A stretch of 37,875 nucleotides of DNA from Kiloniellaceae bacterium (GTDB lineage: Bacteria > Pseudomonadota > Alphaproteobacteria > Kiloniellales > J153). The position numbers were made by a program, and so were the translations under genes. Location: the NCBI GenBank assembly GCA_021776095.1, contig JAJFGO010000078.1, positions 1-37,875 of the forward strand, given 5' to 3'. The notes under the pieces were generated by a model, which worked only from the letters and a program-made list of their open reading frames with translations, did not search any database and was not told the origin of the DNA. Below, piece after piece: positions 24,021 through 32,847 of this stretch. How positions within the stretch are numbered: the stretch's first letter is position 1; each line of letters begins with the position of its first letter.

Positions 24021-24920
24021 ATGGATGTAATGCCGCTGGTGCTGAGCCTGCTGTATCAATTCGGCACAGGGGCCGCGTTCTTTTTTTTGGCCGCCCTCGG
24101 GCTGGTCGTCATTCTCGGCATGATGAACATCATCAACCTCGCCCACGGCGAGTTGATGATGATCGGCGCCTATACGGCGACCCTCACCTATCATGCCGGT
24201 GTCCCCTTTTGGCTGTCGGTAATCCTCAGCTTTTTCGTCGCGGCGGCTTTCGGTGCCGTGCTCGAACTGCTGATCGTCAGGCGGTTCTATGGCCGCCAGT
24301 TGGGTGCTCTGGTCGTTACCTGGGGCGTCAGTTTGGTGCTCGGACAGGGGACGCTTCTCTTCTTCGGTCCCTTCCTGCCGTCGATCGGGATTCCCGGCGG
24401 CTCGTTTTCTTATGGAGATTTCTCGTTTTCGGCCTATTGGCTTATCCTCGTCTTGATATCCCTGCTGCTCATACTGGGGCTTTGGTGGCTCTATAACCGC
24501 ACGCCCTACGGGTTGCAGGCCAAGGCGACGATGCAGAATGCTGACATGGCGAGAAGCCTCGGCGTTCGTACGCCTCTCATCTACACCCTGACCTTCAGTT
24601 TGGGCGCTGGCCTCGCCGGCCTAAGCGGCGCCCTGCTGGCACCGACCGTCACCATCGCGCCCTTCATGGGCCAGCAGTTCGTCGCGCCCGCCTTCATAAC
24701 CGTCGTGGTCGGCGGGTCCGCTAACGTGATCGCCGGCGCGGTCGCGAGCAGCGCGCTCCTGGCCGCGGTCAAGACACCGATCGGGATGGCCTTCGGCGCA
24801 TTTTCGGGCACCGTCGCCCTGCTGCTGGCGGCGCTGATCATTATCCGCATCATGCCGAACGGCATATCCGCATCGCTGCAGAAATTCTTCAACCGCCGCG
24901 CGGGGGGGGCAATGCGGTGA
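24021..24920 (+). CDS. Branched-chain/urea-type ABC permease (UrtB/LivH-like)
   Basis: 299 residues, highly hydrophobic with about eight membrane segments. LivH/UrtB hallmarks are visible: GLVVILGMMNIINLAHGELMM, IVRRFYGRQLGALVVTWGVS, RTPYGLQAKATMQNADMARS, LGVRTPLIYTLTFSLGAGLA, and ITVVVGGSANVIAGA. It forms one half of the inner-membrane channel. The stop shares GTGA with the start of the next permease. Confidence 0.93.
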   Translation: MDVMPLVLSLLYQFGTGAAFFFLAALGLVVILGMMNIINLAHGELMMIGAYTATLTYHAGVPFWLSVILSFFVAAAFGAVLELLIVRRFYGRQLGALVVTWGVSLVLGQGTLLFFGPFLPSIGIPGGSFSYGDFSFSAYWLILVLISLLLILGLWWLYNRTPYGLQAKATMQNADMARSLGVRTPLIYTLTFSLGAGLAGLSGALLAPTVTIAPFMGQQFVAPAFITVVVGGSANVIAGAVASSALLAAVKTPIGMAFGAFSGTVALLLAALIIIRIMPNGISASLQKFFNRRAGGAMR

Positions 24921-25960
24921 AAACGATCATTGGACTGATCGCCGGGGGCGGCGATATCGGTCGAACGCGCGTGTTCTGGATCGGCTTCGGGGTGATCGTT
25001 TTGCTGTTCCTTCTTTACCCGACGCAAACCTCCGCGTTCCGGGTATCGAACGTCTCCTTTTATCTGCTCAACATCCCACTCGGTCTTGGCATGGCCCTGC
25101 TGTGGGGGTATTGCGGCGTGCTGAGTTTCGGCCATGTGGCTTACTTTGGGATCGCCGGCTACACCTACGGAGTCATAGCCGGCAATATGTCGGGACATCC
25201 CCTTGGTCCACTTGCCGGCGTCGCTGGCGGGCTCCTCGCGAGCGCGTTCGTCGCCGGAATCTTCGGGTACTTCGTGTTCTACGCACGAGTCCAGAAGTGG
25301 ATCATCCCGATCTTGACCCTGGTCTTGACGCTTCTGCTCGAGACCTTCCTCGGTCAGACGGCCGGTTACCAGTGGCGCATCGGCTCGGTCCTGCTCGGCG
25401 GCTACAATGGGATGACGGGAATTCCCTGGTTCCAATTGGGCGGGTTCGTTTTCGAAGGTTATTCTTTCTATTATCTTTGCCTTCTTGTTGTCCTGGCCTG
25501 CTATTTCAGCCTACGGATGCTGGTCAATTCCAACTTTGGTCAGGTCATCGTCGCCATCCGTGAGGACGAGGTGCGCACTGAGTTGCTCGGCTACGACATT
25601 CGCGCCCGGCAATTGGTCGTCTTTGTCCTGTCGGCCATGCTCGCTGGCCTCAGCGGACTGCTTTATGTCCAGTGGGGCAACTACATCACGCCCAGCCAAG
25701 TCGGGCTGCTGCAAGCGGCCCTGCCGGTCATCTGGGCCGCGGTCGGCGGGACCACGAGCTTGCTGGCTGTGGTCATTTCGGCCTTCACCCTCAACTGGGT
25801 CACCTACACCCTGTCGTCGCAGGGGAATCAGTACGCCATGGTGATCATTGGCACGCTGCTGGTCGTGACCATGCTGTTCTTCCCGCGCGGTATCGTCGTC
25901 ATGGTGGCTGAACGCCTCGGGCGCTTGACGACACGGCGCACGGCATCATCAAAGCCATAG
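24917..25960 (+). CDS. Branched-chain/urea-type ABC permease (UrtC/LivM-like)
   Basis: 347 residues with many membrane segments. LivM/UrtC features: LGLGMALLWGYCGVLSFGHV, AYFGIAGYTYG, VIVAIREDEVRTELLGYDIR, QLVVFVLSAMLAGLSGLLYV and PVIWAAVGGTTSLLAVV. GTG 24917 overlaps the stop of the upstream permease, indicating coupled translation. Partner of the UrtB-like permease. Confidence 0.93.
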   Translation: MKTIIGLIAGGGDIGRTRVFWIGFGVIVLLFLLYPTQTSAFRVSNVSFYLLNIPLGLGMALLWGYCGVLSFGHVAYFGIAGYTYGVIAGNMSGHPLGPLAGVAGGLLASAFVAGIFGYFVFYARVQKWIIPILTLVLTLLLETFLGQTAGYQWRIGSVLLGGYNGMTGIPWFQLGGFVFEGYSFYYLCLLVVLACYFSLRMLVNSNFGQVIVAIREDEVRTELLGYDIRARQLVVFVLSAMLAGLSGLLYVQWGNYITPSQVGLLQAALPVIWAAVGGTTSLLAVVISAFTLNWVTYTLSSQGNQYAMVIIGTLLVVTMLFFPRGIVVMVAERLGRLTTRRTASSKP

Positions 25961-25966
25961 GGCCGG

Positions 25967-26698
25967 ATGGCTATGGAACTCAACGCCGCTATTGAAACCC
26001 GATCCTTGAACAAACGCTTCGGCGGTGTTGTTGCCGCCGATAATGTCAATTTCAAGGTTCTATCCGGCGAGCTTCGCTGCATGATCGGGCCCAACGGCGC
26101 AGGAAAATCGACGTTGTTCGCTATGTTGTGCGGCCTCGAAAGCGCGGATAGCGGGCAAATCTTCGTTTTTGGCCAGGACGTGACCCGCACGCAGGCGTTT
26201 AAGCGCGTCAGGCTGGGCGTTGGGCTGACGTTCCAGACCAATCGTGCCTTCCATCAGTTGAGCGTTCGCGAGAACCTGACGATCCCGCGCGCTTCGGCCA
26301 AGCAGGAGAATATGGAGGTCGGTCAGGCACGACTCGAGTTCGCCCTCGACGCCTTCGGGCTCGACCCGAAAGATCAGACCAAGGCTGGGGAACTTCCCCA
26401 TAACCAACTTCAGTGGCTGGAGATGGCTATGGTTCTCGTGGGTTACCCGAACCTGATACTGCTGGACGAGCCGACGGCCGGAATGGCGGCCGAAGAAACC
26501 CAGCAGACCGCCAAGGTGCTCAAGCATCTCAACTCTACCGGGCTAACCACCGTGGTTGTCGAGCACGACATGGCCTTTGTGAAGGACATTGCGCAGACCG
26601 TGACCGTCTTGCACCAGGGGCAGGTCTTTGCCGAGGGCTCGGTCGCCGAGATCACAGCGCACGAAAACGTGCGCAAGATATATCTCGGCCGGGCTTGA
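25967..26698 (+). CDS. ABC transporter ATP-binding protein (UrtD/LivG-like)
   Basis: 243 residues. Walker A GPNGAGKST, Q-loop LTFQTNRAFHQLSVREN, Walker B LILLDEPTAGM, H-loop VVVEHDMAFV, and the usual LivG/UrtD ending. The signature is unusual: ELPHNQLQWLEMAM where UrtD proteins normally have a SHGQ-like core, so the C-loop Ser and Gly are replaced by Pro and Asn. This may make one of the two ATP sites of the heterodimer weak. It starts six bases after the permease stop. Confidence 0.92.
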   Translation: MAMELNAAIETRSLNKRFGGVVAADNVNFKVLSGELRCMIGPNGAGKSTLFAMLCGLESADSGQIFVFGQDVTRTQAFKRVRLGVGLTFQTNRAFHQLSVRENLTIPRASAKQENMEVGQARLEFALDAFGLDPKDQTKAGELPHNQLQWLEMAMVLVGYPNLILLDEPTAGMAAEETQQTAKVLKHLNSTGLTTVVVEHDMAFVKDIAQTVTVLHQGQVFAEGSVAEITAHENVRKIYLGRA

Positions 26699-26710
26699 GG
26701 GAGGCCTAGC

Positions 26711-27412
26711 GTGCTGCTGTCCACTTCCGCCTTGCGATCCGGCTACGCCACCGGCGATGTTCTGCAGGACGTCGACATCACCGTGGAGCGTGGCGAGGTC
26801 GTTGGCGTTTTGGGGCGCAACGGGGTCGGGAAAACCACCCTGATGAAGACGCTCATCGGCCTGTTGCCGGTGCGGGAGGGTCATATCACCTTCCGCGATG
26901 AGGATGTGAGCCGCATGACCGCGGACAATAGGGCCAGGCTGGGTATCGGATACGTGCCCCAAGGGCGCGGCATTTTCCCGGATATGACGGTCGGCGATAA
27001 CCTGCGAATGGGCGCCCTGATCAACGCCGCCAAGCAGTCGCTCGATTTCGATTTGATCTTCGGCTATTTCCCCTTTCTGAAAGAGCGCCTAGCCCAGAGA
27101 GGGGGGACGCTCAGTGGGGGCCAGCAAGCCATGTTGGCGATCGCGCGCGCCCTCATCAGCGCGCCGGACCTGCTTTTGCTCGACGAACCGAGCGACGGCG
27201 TCCAGCCAAGCATCGTCCAGGAGATCGGCGGCTTCATCAAAAGCCTGAACGCGGAAAAGGGACTGACCGTCCTGATCGTAGAACAGAACATAGATCTCAT
27301 GCAGACGGTGGCGACTCGGGCCTATGCCCTGGACAAGGGACGGGTCGTCGCCGAAGTCGGACGTGAATCGTTGCTGGATACCGAGAGAGTAGCCGAGTTC
27401 CTGGCTGTATGA
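26711..27412 (+). CDS. ABC transporter ATP-binding protein (UrtE/LivF-like)
   Basis: 233 residues. Walker A GRNGVGKTT, Q-loop GYVPQGRGIFPDMTVGDNL, canonical signature LSGGQQAMLAIARAL, Walker B LLLLDEPSDGVQPS and H-loop IVEQNIDLMQTV. DEPSDGVQPSIVQEI is typical of UrtE and distinguishes it from LivF. GTG start with GGGAGG upstream. It pairs with the UrtD-like ATPase. Confidence 0.94.
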   Translation: MLLSTSALRSGYATGDVLQDVDITVERGEVVGVLGRNGVGKTTLMKTLIGLLPVREGHITFRDEDVSRMTADNRARLGIGYVPQGRGIFPDMTVGDNLRMGALINAAKQSLDFDLIFGYFPFLKERLAQRGGTLSGGQQAMLAIARALISAPDLLLLDEPSDGVQPSIVQEIGGFIKSLNAEKGLTVLIVEQNIDLMQTVATRAYALDKGRVVAEVGRESLLDTERVAEFLAV

Positions 27413-27419
27413 CGGCTAA

Positions 27420-27445
27420 CCCGGGGCGCCCTGCGGGGCCCCGGG
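27420..27445 (+). repeat. Very stable GC hairpin before the amidase gene
   Basis: CCCGGGGC pairs with GCCCCGGG, and inside, CCC with GGG around a TGC loop, with one bulged G: about 11 pairs, all G-C. It lies in the 83-base gap between the UrtE-like gene and the amidase gene. No T-tract, so it is more likely an mRNA processing or stability element or attenuator than a full terminator. Confidence 0.5.
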
Positions 27446-27495
27446 ACTGGTCGTTGGCCGGGCGAATGGGACAATGAGCCGAGGGAGGACGTGGC

Positions 27496-28506
27496 ATGGA
27501 AATGATCATGCGGAGCTACCCCAATGATTGGGTCGGCAAATCGATCATGTACGCGAAGGGTGTGGGCGGCGGTTCGACCGGCGTCACACACCAACTGACC
27601 GAGGCCGATCAGGGAACTTATCACTATACTATCGGTCCCTACTCGGAGCCGGTCCTGCACATCCAACCCGGCGATCGCGTGGTCGTCGAGACGCAAGATG
27701 CGTTCGAGGGCAAGATCAAGAAAGAGACCGACGTACCCTCGGATATTCTGGAGATGCCGTGGCTGAACCCGCAATGCGGCCCAATTATGGTCGAGGGCGC
27801 GGAGAAGGGCGACGTTCTCGCCGTGCATATCGAGAAGATGGTTCCTCGCGGCGCGCAGCCGCGCGGAACTTGCTGCATGATCAAGGAGTTCGGAGCCCTG
27901 ACCGGCACCTATTACACGGCCACGCTGAACGATCCGCTGCCCGAGAAGGTACGCAAGGTTCATGTCGACGAAGAAAATGTCTATTGGAGCGACCGGGTCA
28001 CGCTCCCCTACAGGCCGCACATCGGCACGCTTAGCTGTTCGCCGCAGATCGACTCGATAAACTCGCTGACCCCCGACAACCATGGCGGCAATATGGACCT
28101 GCCCGACATGGGCCCTGGAACGATTACCTATCTGCCGGTCCGCGCGCCGGGTGGGCGGCTGTTCATTGGCGATGCCCATGCCTGCCAGGGCGACGGCGAG
28201 GTTTGCGGCGTGGCGGTGGAGTATCCCACCACCACCACGATCACGGTCGATCTCATCAAGAACTGGCCGATCGAATGGCCAAGGCTCGAGGCCGACGACT
28301 TCATCATGGCGATCGGCAGTACGCGGCCGCTGGAAGATGCCACCCGGATTGCTTACCGCGAGTTGGTGCGCTGGATGGTGGCCGAATACAATTACGAACT
28401 TTGGGATGCCTATATGATGCTTAGCCAATGCGGCAAGGTGCGGCTGGGCAACTTCGTCGACCCGAAGTATACGATCGGCGCGGCGATCCCCAAAAAGTAC
28501 TTGTAG
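27496..28506 (+). CDS. fmdA: Acetamidase/formamidase family amidase
   Basis: 336 residues of the FmdA/AmdA family, which hydrolyses formamide or other short amides to the acid plus ammonia. Family segments: GPYSEPVLHIQPGDRVVVET, PCG-like NPQCGPIMVEGAEKGD, the metal/active-site regions DNHGGNMDLPDM and GDAHACQGDGEVCG, and ARELV-like IAYRELVRWM. No signal peptide, so the amide is imported and then cleaved in the cytoplasm. The start follows GGGAGG; ATG 27502 and 27508 are also in frame. It closes the amide operon. A formamidase-versus-acetamidase choice is not possible from sequence alone. Confidence 0.92.
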   Translation: MEMIMRSYPNDWVGKSIMYAKGVGGGSTGVTHQLTEADQGTYHYTIGPYSEPVLHIQPGDRVVVETQDAFEGKIKKETDVPSDILEMPWLNPQCGPIMVEGAEKGDVLAVHIEKMVPRGAQPRGTCCMIKEFGALTGTYYTATLNDPLPEKVRKVHVDEENVYWSDRVTLPYRPHIGTLSCSPQIDSINSLTPDNHGGNMDLPDMGPGTITYLPVRAPGGRLFIGDAHACQGDGEVCGVAVEYPTTTTITVDLIKNWPIEWPRLEADDFIMAIGSTRPLEDATRIAYRELVRWMVAEYNYELWDAYMMLSQCGKVRLGNFVDPKYTIGAAIPKKYL

Positions 28507-28599
28507 CGGAATACCGGCCGCCGCCGCGCATCAGCACAGGTCGCGCCGGGGCCGTCTGGGGCCTTTGACACTCTTACCTGCCCTTTCGACGTCGTCCCA

Positions 28600-28898
28600 A
28601 GGCGCCGGCGTCACCGGGCGATGGAATATGGCGACCCGGTCAAGGACGCCGCCTTTCTTCGGTCGGTTTCGCCAATCCACAAGGTCGATCGGATCGAGGT
28701 TCCGTTGTTCGTCGCCCAGGGCCTATCAGACCCGCGGGCCCCACCCTTCGAAAGCGAGCTAAATGTCACGGCATTGCGCGAGCGCGGGCTGCCTGTGGAC
28801 TACGTGCCATTCCCGGCGAGGGCCACGGCTTCGTCAAGCTCGACAACCGCATCGAGGTCTTTGGGGCCATGGCCGAGTTTCTCGAACGGCATCTCTGA
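28600..28898 (+). pseudogene. S9-family peptidase, C-terminal remnant with frameshift
   Basis: The frame MEYGDPVKDAAFLRSVSPIH, then KVDRIEVPLFVAQGLSDPRAP, is the end of a prolyl-oligopeptidase-like alpha/beta hydrolase, including the catalytic Asp in SDPRAP. Near 28813 one base is missing: PGEGHGFVKLDNRIEVFGAM, with the catalytic His, continues in the next frame and ends at TGA 28898. Upstream of 28600 no S9 sequence is found, so the N-terminal propeller and the nucleophile serine are gone. It is non-functional and marks the junction between the amide operon and the peptide transporter genes. Confidence 0.8.
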
Positions 28899-28943
28899 AC
28901 CGCCAATCCCGCCGCGAAAGCGGTGGCCAGATCGCGCGCGTGA

Positions 28944-29957
28944 CTAATCGACCAGGTGGCAGGCAACCGATCGACCGCCACCGAGATCCCGAAACTCCGG
29001 CTTGTCTTGCCGGCACCGAGCCTCGGCGAGCGGGCAGCGTGGATGGAATCGGCAACCCGAAGGCGGGTCGATGGGGCTCGGGACACCGCCTTGTAGGACG
29101 ATCCTCTTTCTGCGTTGGTGAGGGTCCGGATCCGGATTCGCCGACATAAGCGCCTGGGTATAGGGGTGCAGGGGCGCCGCATAGATTGCATCCGCCGCGC
29201 CGATCTCGACAATTTCTCCCAGGTACATCACCGCGATGCGATCGCTGATGTAGCGCACCACCGAAAGGTCATGGGAAATGAACAGATAGGTTAGGTTAAA
29301 GCCTTCCTTGAGTTCGAGCAGCAGATTGAGAATTTGGGCCTGTACGCTGACGTCCAGTGCCGATACCGGCTCGTCGGCAACGATAAACTTCGGTCGAAGC
29401 GCCAGCGCCCTGGCGATACCGATGCGTTGCCGCTGTCCCCCACTGAATTCATGGGGGAACCGCTTCATGTGATCGGCGCTAAGGCCAACCCGTTCCAGAA
29501 GCTGCTGAACTTGATCGAATCTTTCACCCCGATTGCTGACCCCGAAGTTCCTGAGCGGTTCCGCCACGATATCGCTGACCCGCATGCGCGGGTTCAACGA
29601 GGAATAGGGATTCTGCAGAATCATCTGCATGTGCTGGCGCAAGCGGCGGTTTTCGCCTTGGGGCAAGCCGACGATACTTCGGCCATCGAATTTGACCTCA
29701 CCGGCGCTGGGTTGGATGAGCTGCAGCACGGCAAGACCGGTGGTCGATTTTCCGCAACCGCTCTCGCCCACGATGCCGAGCGTTTCTCCGGAATTCACGC
29801 GAAAATCTATGCCGTCGACCGCCCGCACATAACGCCGTCCAGTACCCCGAATGCGTGACCATATCCCTGACTCCAGTGGGTAGAGTTTGCGTAACCCTGC
29901 CACCTCGAGCAGAGGTCGGGTATCCGGCGGGGCGGCGTTCAATGCGGGTTCAGGCAT
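28944..29957 (-). CDS. Oligopeptide/dipeptide ABC ATPase (DppF/OppF-like)
   Basis: 337 residues. Walker [11 protein letters not shown]-loop [14 protein letters not shown], signature [17 protein letters not shown], Walker [14 protein letters not shown]-loop ISHDLSVV, and a C-terminal oligopeptide-ATPase tail with [18 protein letters not shown]-terminal [25 protein letters not shown] is the OppF-type beginning. It overlaps the DppD-like gene by eight bases and pairs with it to drive the importer whose other genes lie divergently at 31263-34698. Confidence 0.94.
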   Translation of the reverse strand: MPEPALNAAPPDTRPLLEVAGLRKLYPLESGIWSRIRGTGRRYVRAVDGIDFRVNSGETLGIVGESGCGKSTTGLAVLQLIQPSAGEVKFDGRSIVGLPQGENRRLRQHMQMILQNPYSSLNPRMRVSDIVAEPLRNFGVSNRGERFDQVQQLLERVGLSADHMKRFPHEFSGGQRQRIGIARALALRPKFIVADEPVSALDVSVQAQILNLLLELKEGFNLTYLFISHDLSVVRYISDRIAVMYLGEIVEIGAADAIYAAPLHPYTQALMSANPDPDPHQRRKRIVLQGGVPSPIDPPSGCRFHPRCPLAEARCRQDKPEFRDLGGGRSVACHLVD

Positions 29958-31005
29958 AAAGATGACACTTCACGGTATGACCGGCGGGCAAGTCGAAATC
30001 GCCCGGCTCCTGCGCGCGGCAGGTCTCGGTGGCGTGGGCACAGCGGGGGTGGAACGAGCACCCGGACGGTAGGGCGGTCAACTCCGGCACCTTACCCTCG
30101 ATTGCGACGAGATCGCCGCGTCGCGTATCGTGCCGCGGTACCGATCGCAGCAAGCTGACCGTGTAGGGATGCTTTGGGTCGTCAAATAGCTCGACCACAT
30201 CCGCGCTCTCGATGATCTGGCCGGCATACATGACATGCACCCGGTGACAGGTCTCCGCCACAACGCCCAAGTCATGGGTAATCAGCATCACGCTCATGTT
30301 TCGCTCGCGCTGGATATGCTTCAGCAGTTCAAGAATTTGTGATTGGATGGTCACGTCGAGCGCCGTGGTCGGTTCATCGGCAATAAGAAGCGAAGGTTCG
30401 CAAGCCAAGGCCATGGCGATCATCACCCGCTGCTGCAGGCCGCCGCTGAGCTGATGCGGATATTCGCGTGTACGCCGTTCCGGGTCCGGGACGTTGACGG
30501 TGCGGAGAAGGGAAACGACGCGCGCATTCAATTGGTCGCGCGACATTGTGCGCCTGCGGTTACCACCACCTTCGATGGCCTCGCCGTGCAGCCGCAGGGC
30601 CTCCGCGACTTGATCGCCGATCCGTTTGACCGGGTTGAGCGATGCCATTGGATCCTGCCAAATCATGCCGATCGTACGCCCGCGTACGGAGCGCATGTAG
30701 CGTTCGCTTTTTTGGAGCAGGTCTTCGCCATTGAATCGCACACTTCCGCCGGTAATTCGGCCGGGCGGATCGATTAGGCGCATGACCGAGAGCGCCGTCA
30801 GTGTCTTGCCGCTGCCGGATTCTCCGACGACACCAAGAACTTCCCCGTGCCGAAGGGTGAAGCTGACGCCGTCGACGGCACGGGCTTCACCCGCGGACGT
30901 AAAAAAGGAGGTGGACAGATCCCGCACATCTAGCAGTGGTTGTACGGCCGCGTTCAAATCGCGTTCCGGCTCGGGCAAAGTTTCTGATCCAAGTTCATCC
31001 ACCAT
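29950..31005 (-). CDS. Oligopeptide/dipeptide ABC ATPase (DppD/OppD-like)
   Basis: 351 residues. Walker [10 protein letters not shown]-loop [15 protein letters not shown], signature [17 protein letters not shown], Walker [14 protein letters not shown]-loop ITHDLGVV, and the C-terminal [18 protein letters not shown]. First gene of the minus-strand pair and divergent from the binding-protein gene over a 257-base gap. Opp/Dpp genes are more often in one operon; here the ATPases are split off divergently. Confidence 0.94.
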   Translation of the reverse strand: MVDELGSETLPEPERDLNAAVQPLLDVRDLSTSFFTSAGEARAVDGVSFTLRHGEVLGVVGESGSGKTLTALSVMRLIDPPGRITGGSVRFNGEDLLQKSERYMRSVRGRTIGMIWQDPMASLNPVKRIGDQVAEALRLHGEAIEGGGNRRRTMSRDQLNARVVSLLRTVNVPDPERRTREYPHQLSGGLQQRVMIAMALACEPSLLIADEPTTALDVTIQSQILELLKHIQRERNMSVMLITHDLGVVAETCHRVHVMYAGQIIESADVVELFDDPKHPYTVSLLRSVPRHDTRRGDLVAIEGKVPELTALPSGCSFHPRCAHATETCRAQEPGDFDLPAGHTVKCHLYA

Positions 31006-31262
31006 CGCATGACCGCAAGATCGGCAAAGCGGAACCGAAAAACCGAAGCGAACGCCGCGTTAACGCACGGCACCGCCGAAAAAAAATCGCGCCCGAGACG
31101 TCGTTATCGCACCGCGTAGTGAAGGATGATACTAGCACCCCGAATTAGGTTTACTAGCGTTTCCACAGATGGCTAAAATTGTTCCATCCAAATGTGAGAG
31201 TACAGCAGCCACAGTTCCCGCAAAAACGCGGGCCTGCAACTTCGCAGATAGGAGAGCGAACA

Positions 31263-32831
31263 ATGAGCACGTCTTCGAGCAAGCTCGGTCGCGGCATCAC
31301 ACGACGGAACTTTGTGCGCACCACCGGCGCGATCGGTGCTTCGGCCATTGCCAGCAACTTTCTTCCCGGCGCCCGGTCGGCCAGCGCGGCCGAAAAGGAA
31401 TTCGATCTGTTTCGAGTCGCAATGTGGAGCGGCATGCCAAACCTGGACCCCGATCAAAACGCGATCCGGACTTGCCTGATTACCCAGAACTGGATCTTCG
31501 ATCCCTTGGTCTGGCGTGACAAAGACTCGAACGAACTGAAGCCCTATCTGGCCGAGGAGTATTCTTTCATCGGGAAGAACACCTGGCGTTTCAGAATTCG
31601 CGAAGGCGTCAAGTTCCATAACGGCAAGCCCCTAACCGCCAATTCCGTGAAGTTCTCCATGGAGCGCCGCATGAGCGAGAAAATGGCCTCGCCGCACCGC
31701 AAAACGTTCCTGGATATCGCCGAGATAAACGTCGTCAATCAATACACGGTCGACTTCGTCTGCAAGAACCCCTTCCCCATGCTTCCCGCCTATTTCCCGA
31801 TCTTCGCCATCATGGAAGAGGGCTACTACAGCGAGAACGCCAAGGAACACCTCGCCTTAAACCCGCTGGGCTCGGGCCCGTTCCGCCTTACCGAGTTCAA
31901 GCCCGACGACATCTTGCGTGTCGAACGCAACGACGACTATTGGGGTATGGTACCGCCGATCAAGAAAATCGAAGCCCCGGTCGTTCTTGAAGATGCGACA
32001 CGGGTCGCTTCCCTGCTTGCCGGCGATCTTCACATATCTCCACGCCCCACCATCGAGGACTTTCCCCGCATTAACGCGAGCGGTAACGCCAAGGTCGACG
32101 TCAAGATCGGCAACCGAATCGTGCTCTCCGCTTTCAACTATGCGATGGAGCCCTTCAACAACAAAAAGGTGCGCCAGGCGCTCAACTACGCGGTCAATCA
32201 GGAGGAGATCAACGAGATCTACCTCAAAGGCTCCGGCGAAATCATGGCCAGCGCCCTGCCGTCAACCGTGCCTGGCCACCATCCGGGCCTCAAGCCATAT
32301 CCCTACGATCCGGCCATGGCCAAGTCCCTGCTCAAGGAGGCCGGCTTCCCGAACGGCTTCAAGACCCGTATCGAGGTTGTGCCGCCGTGGATGGTTGCCG
32401 GTAACGAGGTAACCGAAGCGCTCATCAACTACCTCCGGGAGGTTGGCGTTCAGGCCGAAATGCAGGTCTACGATGCCGGCACCATGGGCGGGCGTATCAC
32501 CTCACGCAAGGCCGGCCCGATGTACATGTTGAGCTGGGGCGGGAACAGCACCTTTGACGCGGACAGCTATTTGCAAGCTCTCTTCGGACAGGGCGCGTGG
32601 TCGTGCAACGACATGCCGGAAATCGACGAACTGGTCGCCCAAGGACGCGCCACCGCGGTCCACGAGGAGCGCGTCGGCATTTACCAGAAGGCGTGCGAGA
32701 TCATTCACGACGAGGCGCCGTGGGTCTTCCTGCATCTGCAACCCAATACCTACGGCGTTAGCCTGGATCACGATTGGAAGGCACGGCCCGATGAAATGAT
32801 CCCGCTTTGGTACGTCAATAAGACGGCCTGA
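31263..32831 (+). CDS. Peptide/nickel-type ABC substrate-binding protein (family 5)
   Basis: 522 residues. Tat-type signal with R14-R15 in GITRRNFVRTTG, cleavage likely near ARSASA-AEKEF. Family 5 hallmarks: NLDPDQNAI, LKPYLAEEYSFIGKNTWRFR, REGVKFHNGKPLTANSVKFS, LGSGPFRLTEFKPDDILRVE, FNNKKVRQALNYAVNQEEIN, and the C-terminal LQPNTYGVS. Ligand may be a peptide, glycoside or metal chelate. TAGGAG precedes ATG 31263. The gap upstream (31006-31262) is a divergent promoter region; I saw only a small CCCGC/GCGGG hairpin at 31217-31232. Confidence 0.93.
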   Translation: MSTSSSKLGRGITRRNFVRTTGAIGASAIASNFLPGARSASAAEKEFDLFRVAMWSGMPNLDPDQNAIRTCLITQNWIFDPLVWRDKDSNELKPYLAEEYSFIGKNTWRFRIREGVKFHNGKPLTANSVKFSMERRMSEKMASPHRKTFLDIAEINVVNQYTVDFVCKNPFPMLPAYFPIFAIMEEGYYSENAKEHLALNPLGSGPFRLTEFKPDDILRVERNDDYWGMVPPIKKIEAPVVLEDATRVASLLAGDLHISPRPTIEDFPRINASGNAKVDVKIGNRIVLSAFNYAMEPFNNKKVRQALNYAVNQEEINEIYLKGSGEIMASALPSTVPGHHPGLKPYPYDPAMAKSLLKEAGFPNGFKTRIEVVPPWMVAGNEVTEALINYLREVGVQAEMQVYDAGTMGGRITSRKAGPMYMLSWGGNSTFDADSYLQALFGQGAWSCNDMPEIDELVAQGRATAVHEERVGIYQKACEIIHDEAPWVFLHLQPNTYGVSLDHDWKARPDEMIPLWYVNKTA

Positions 32832-32847
32832 TTCGGGCTAAACGCGT

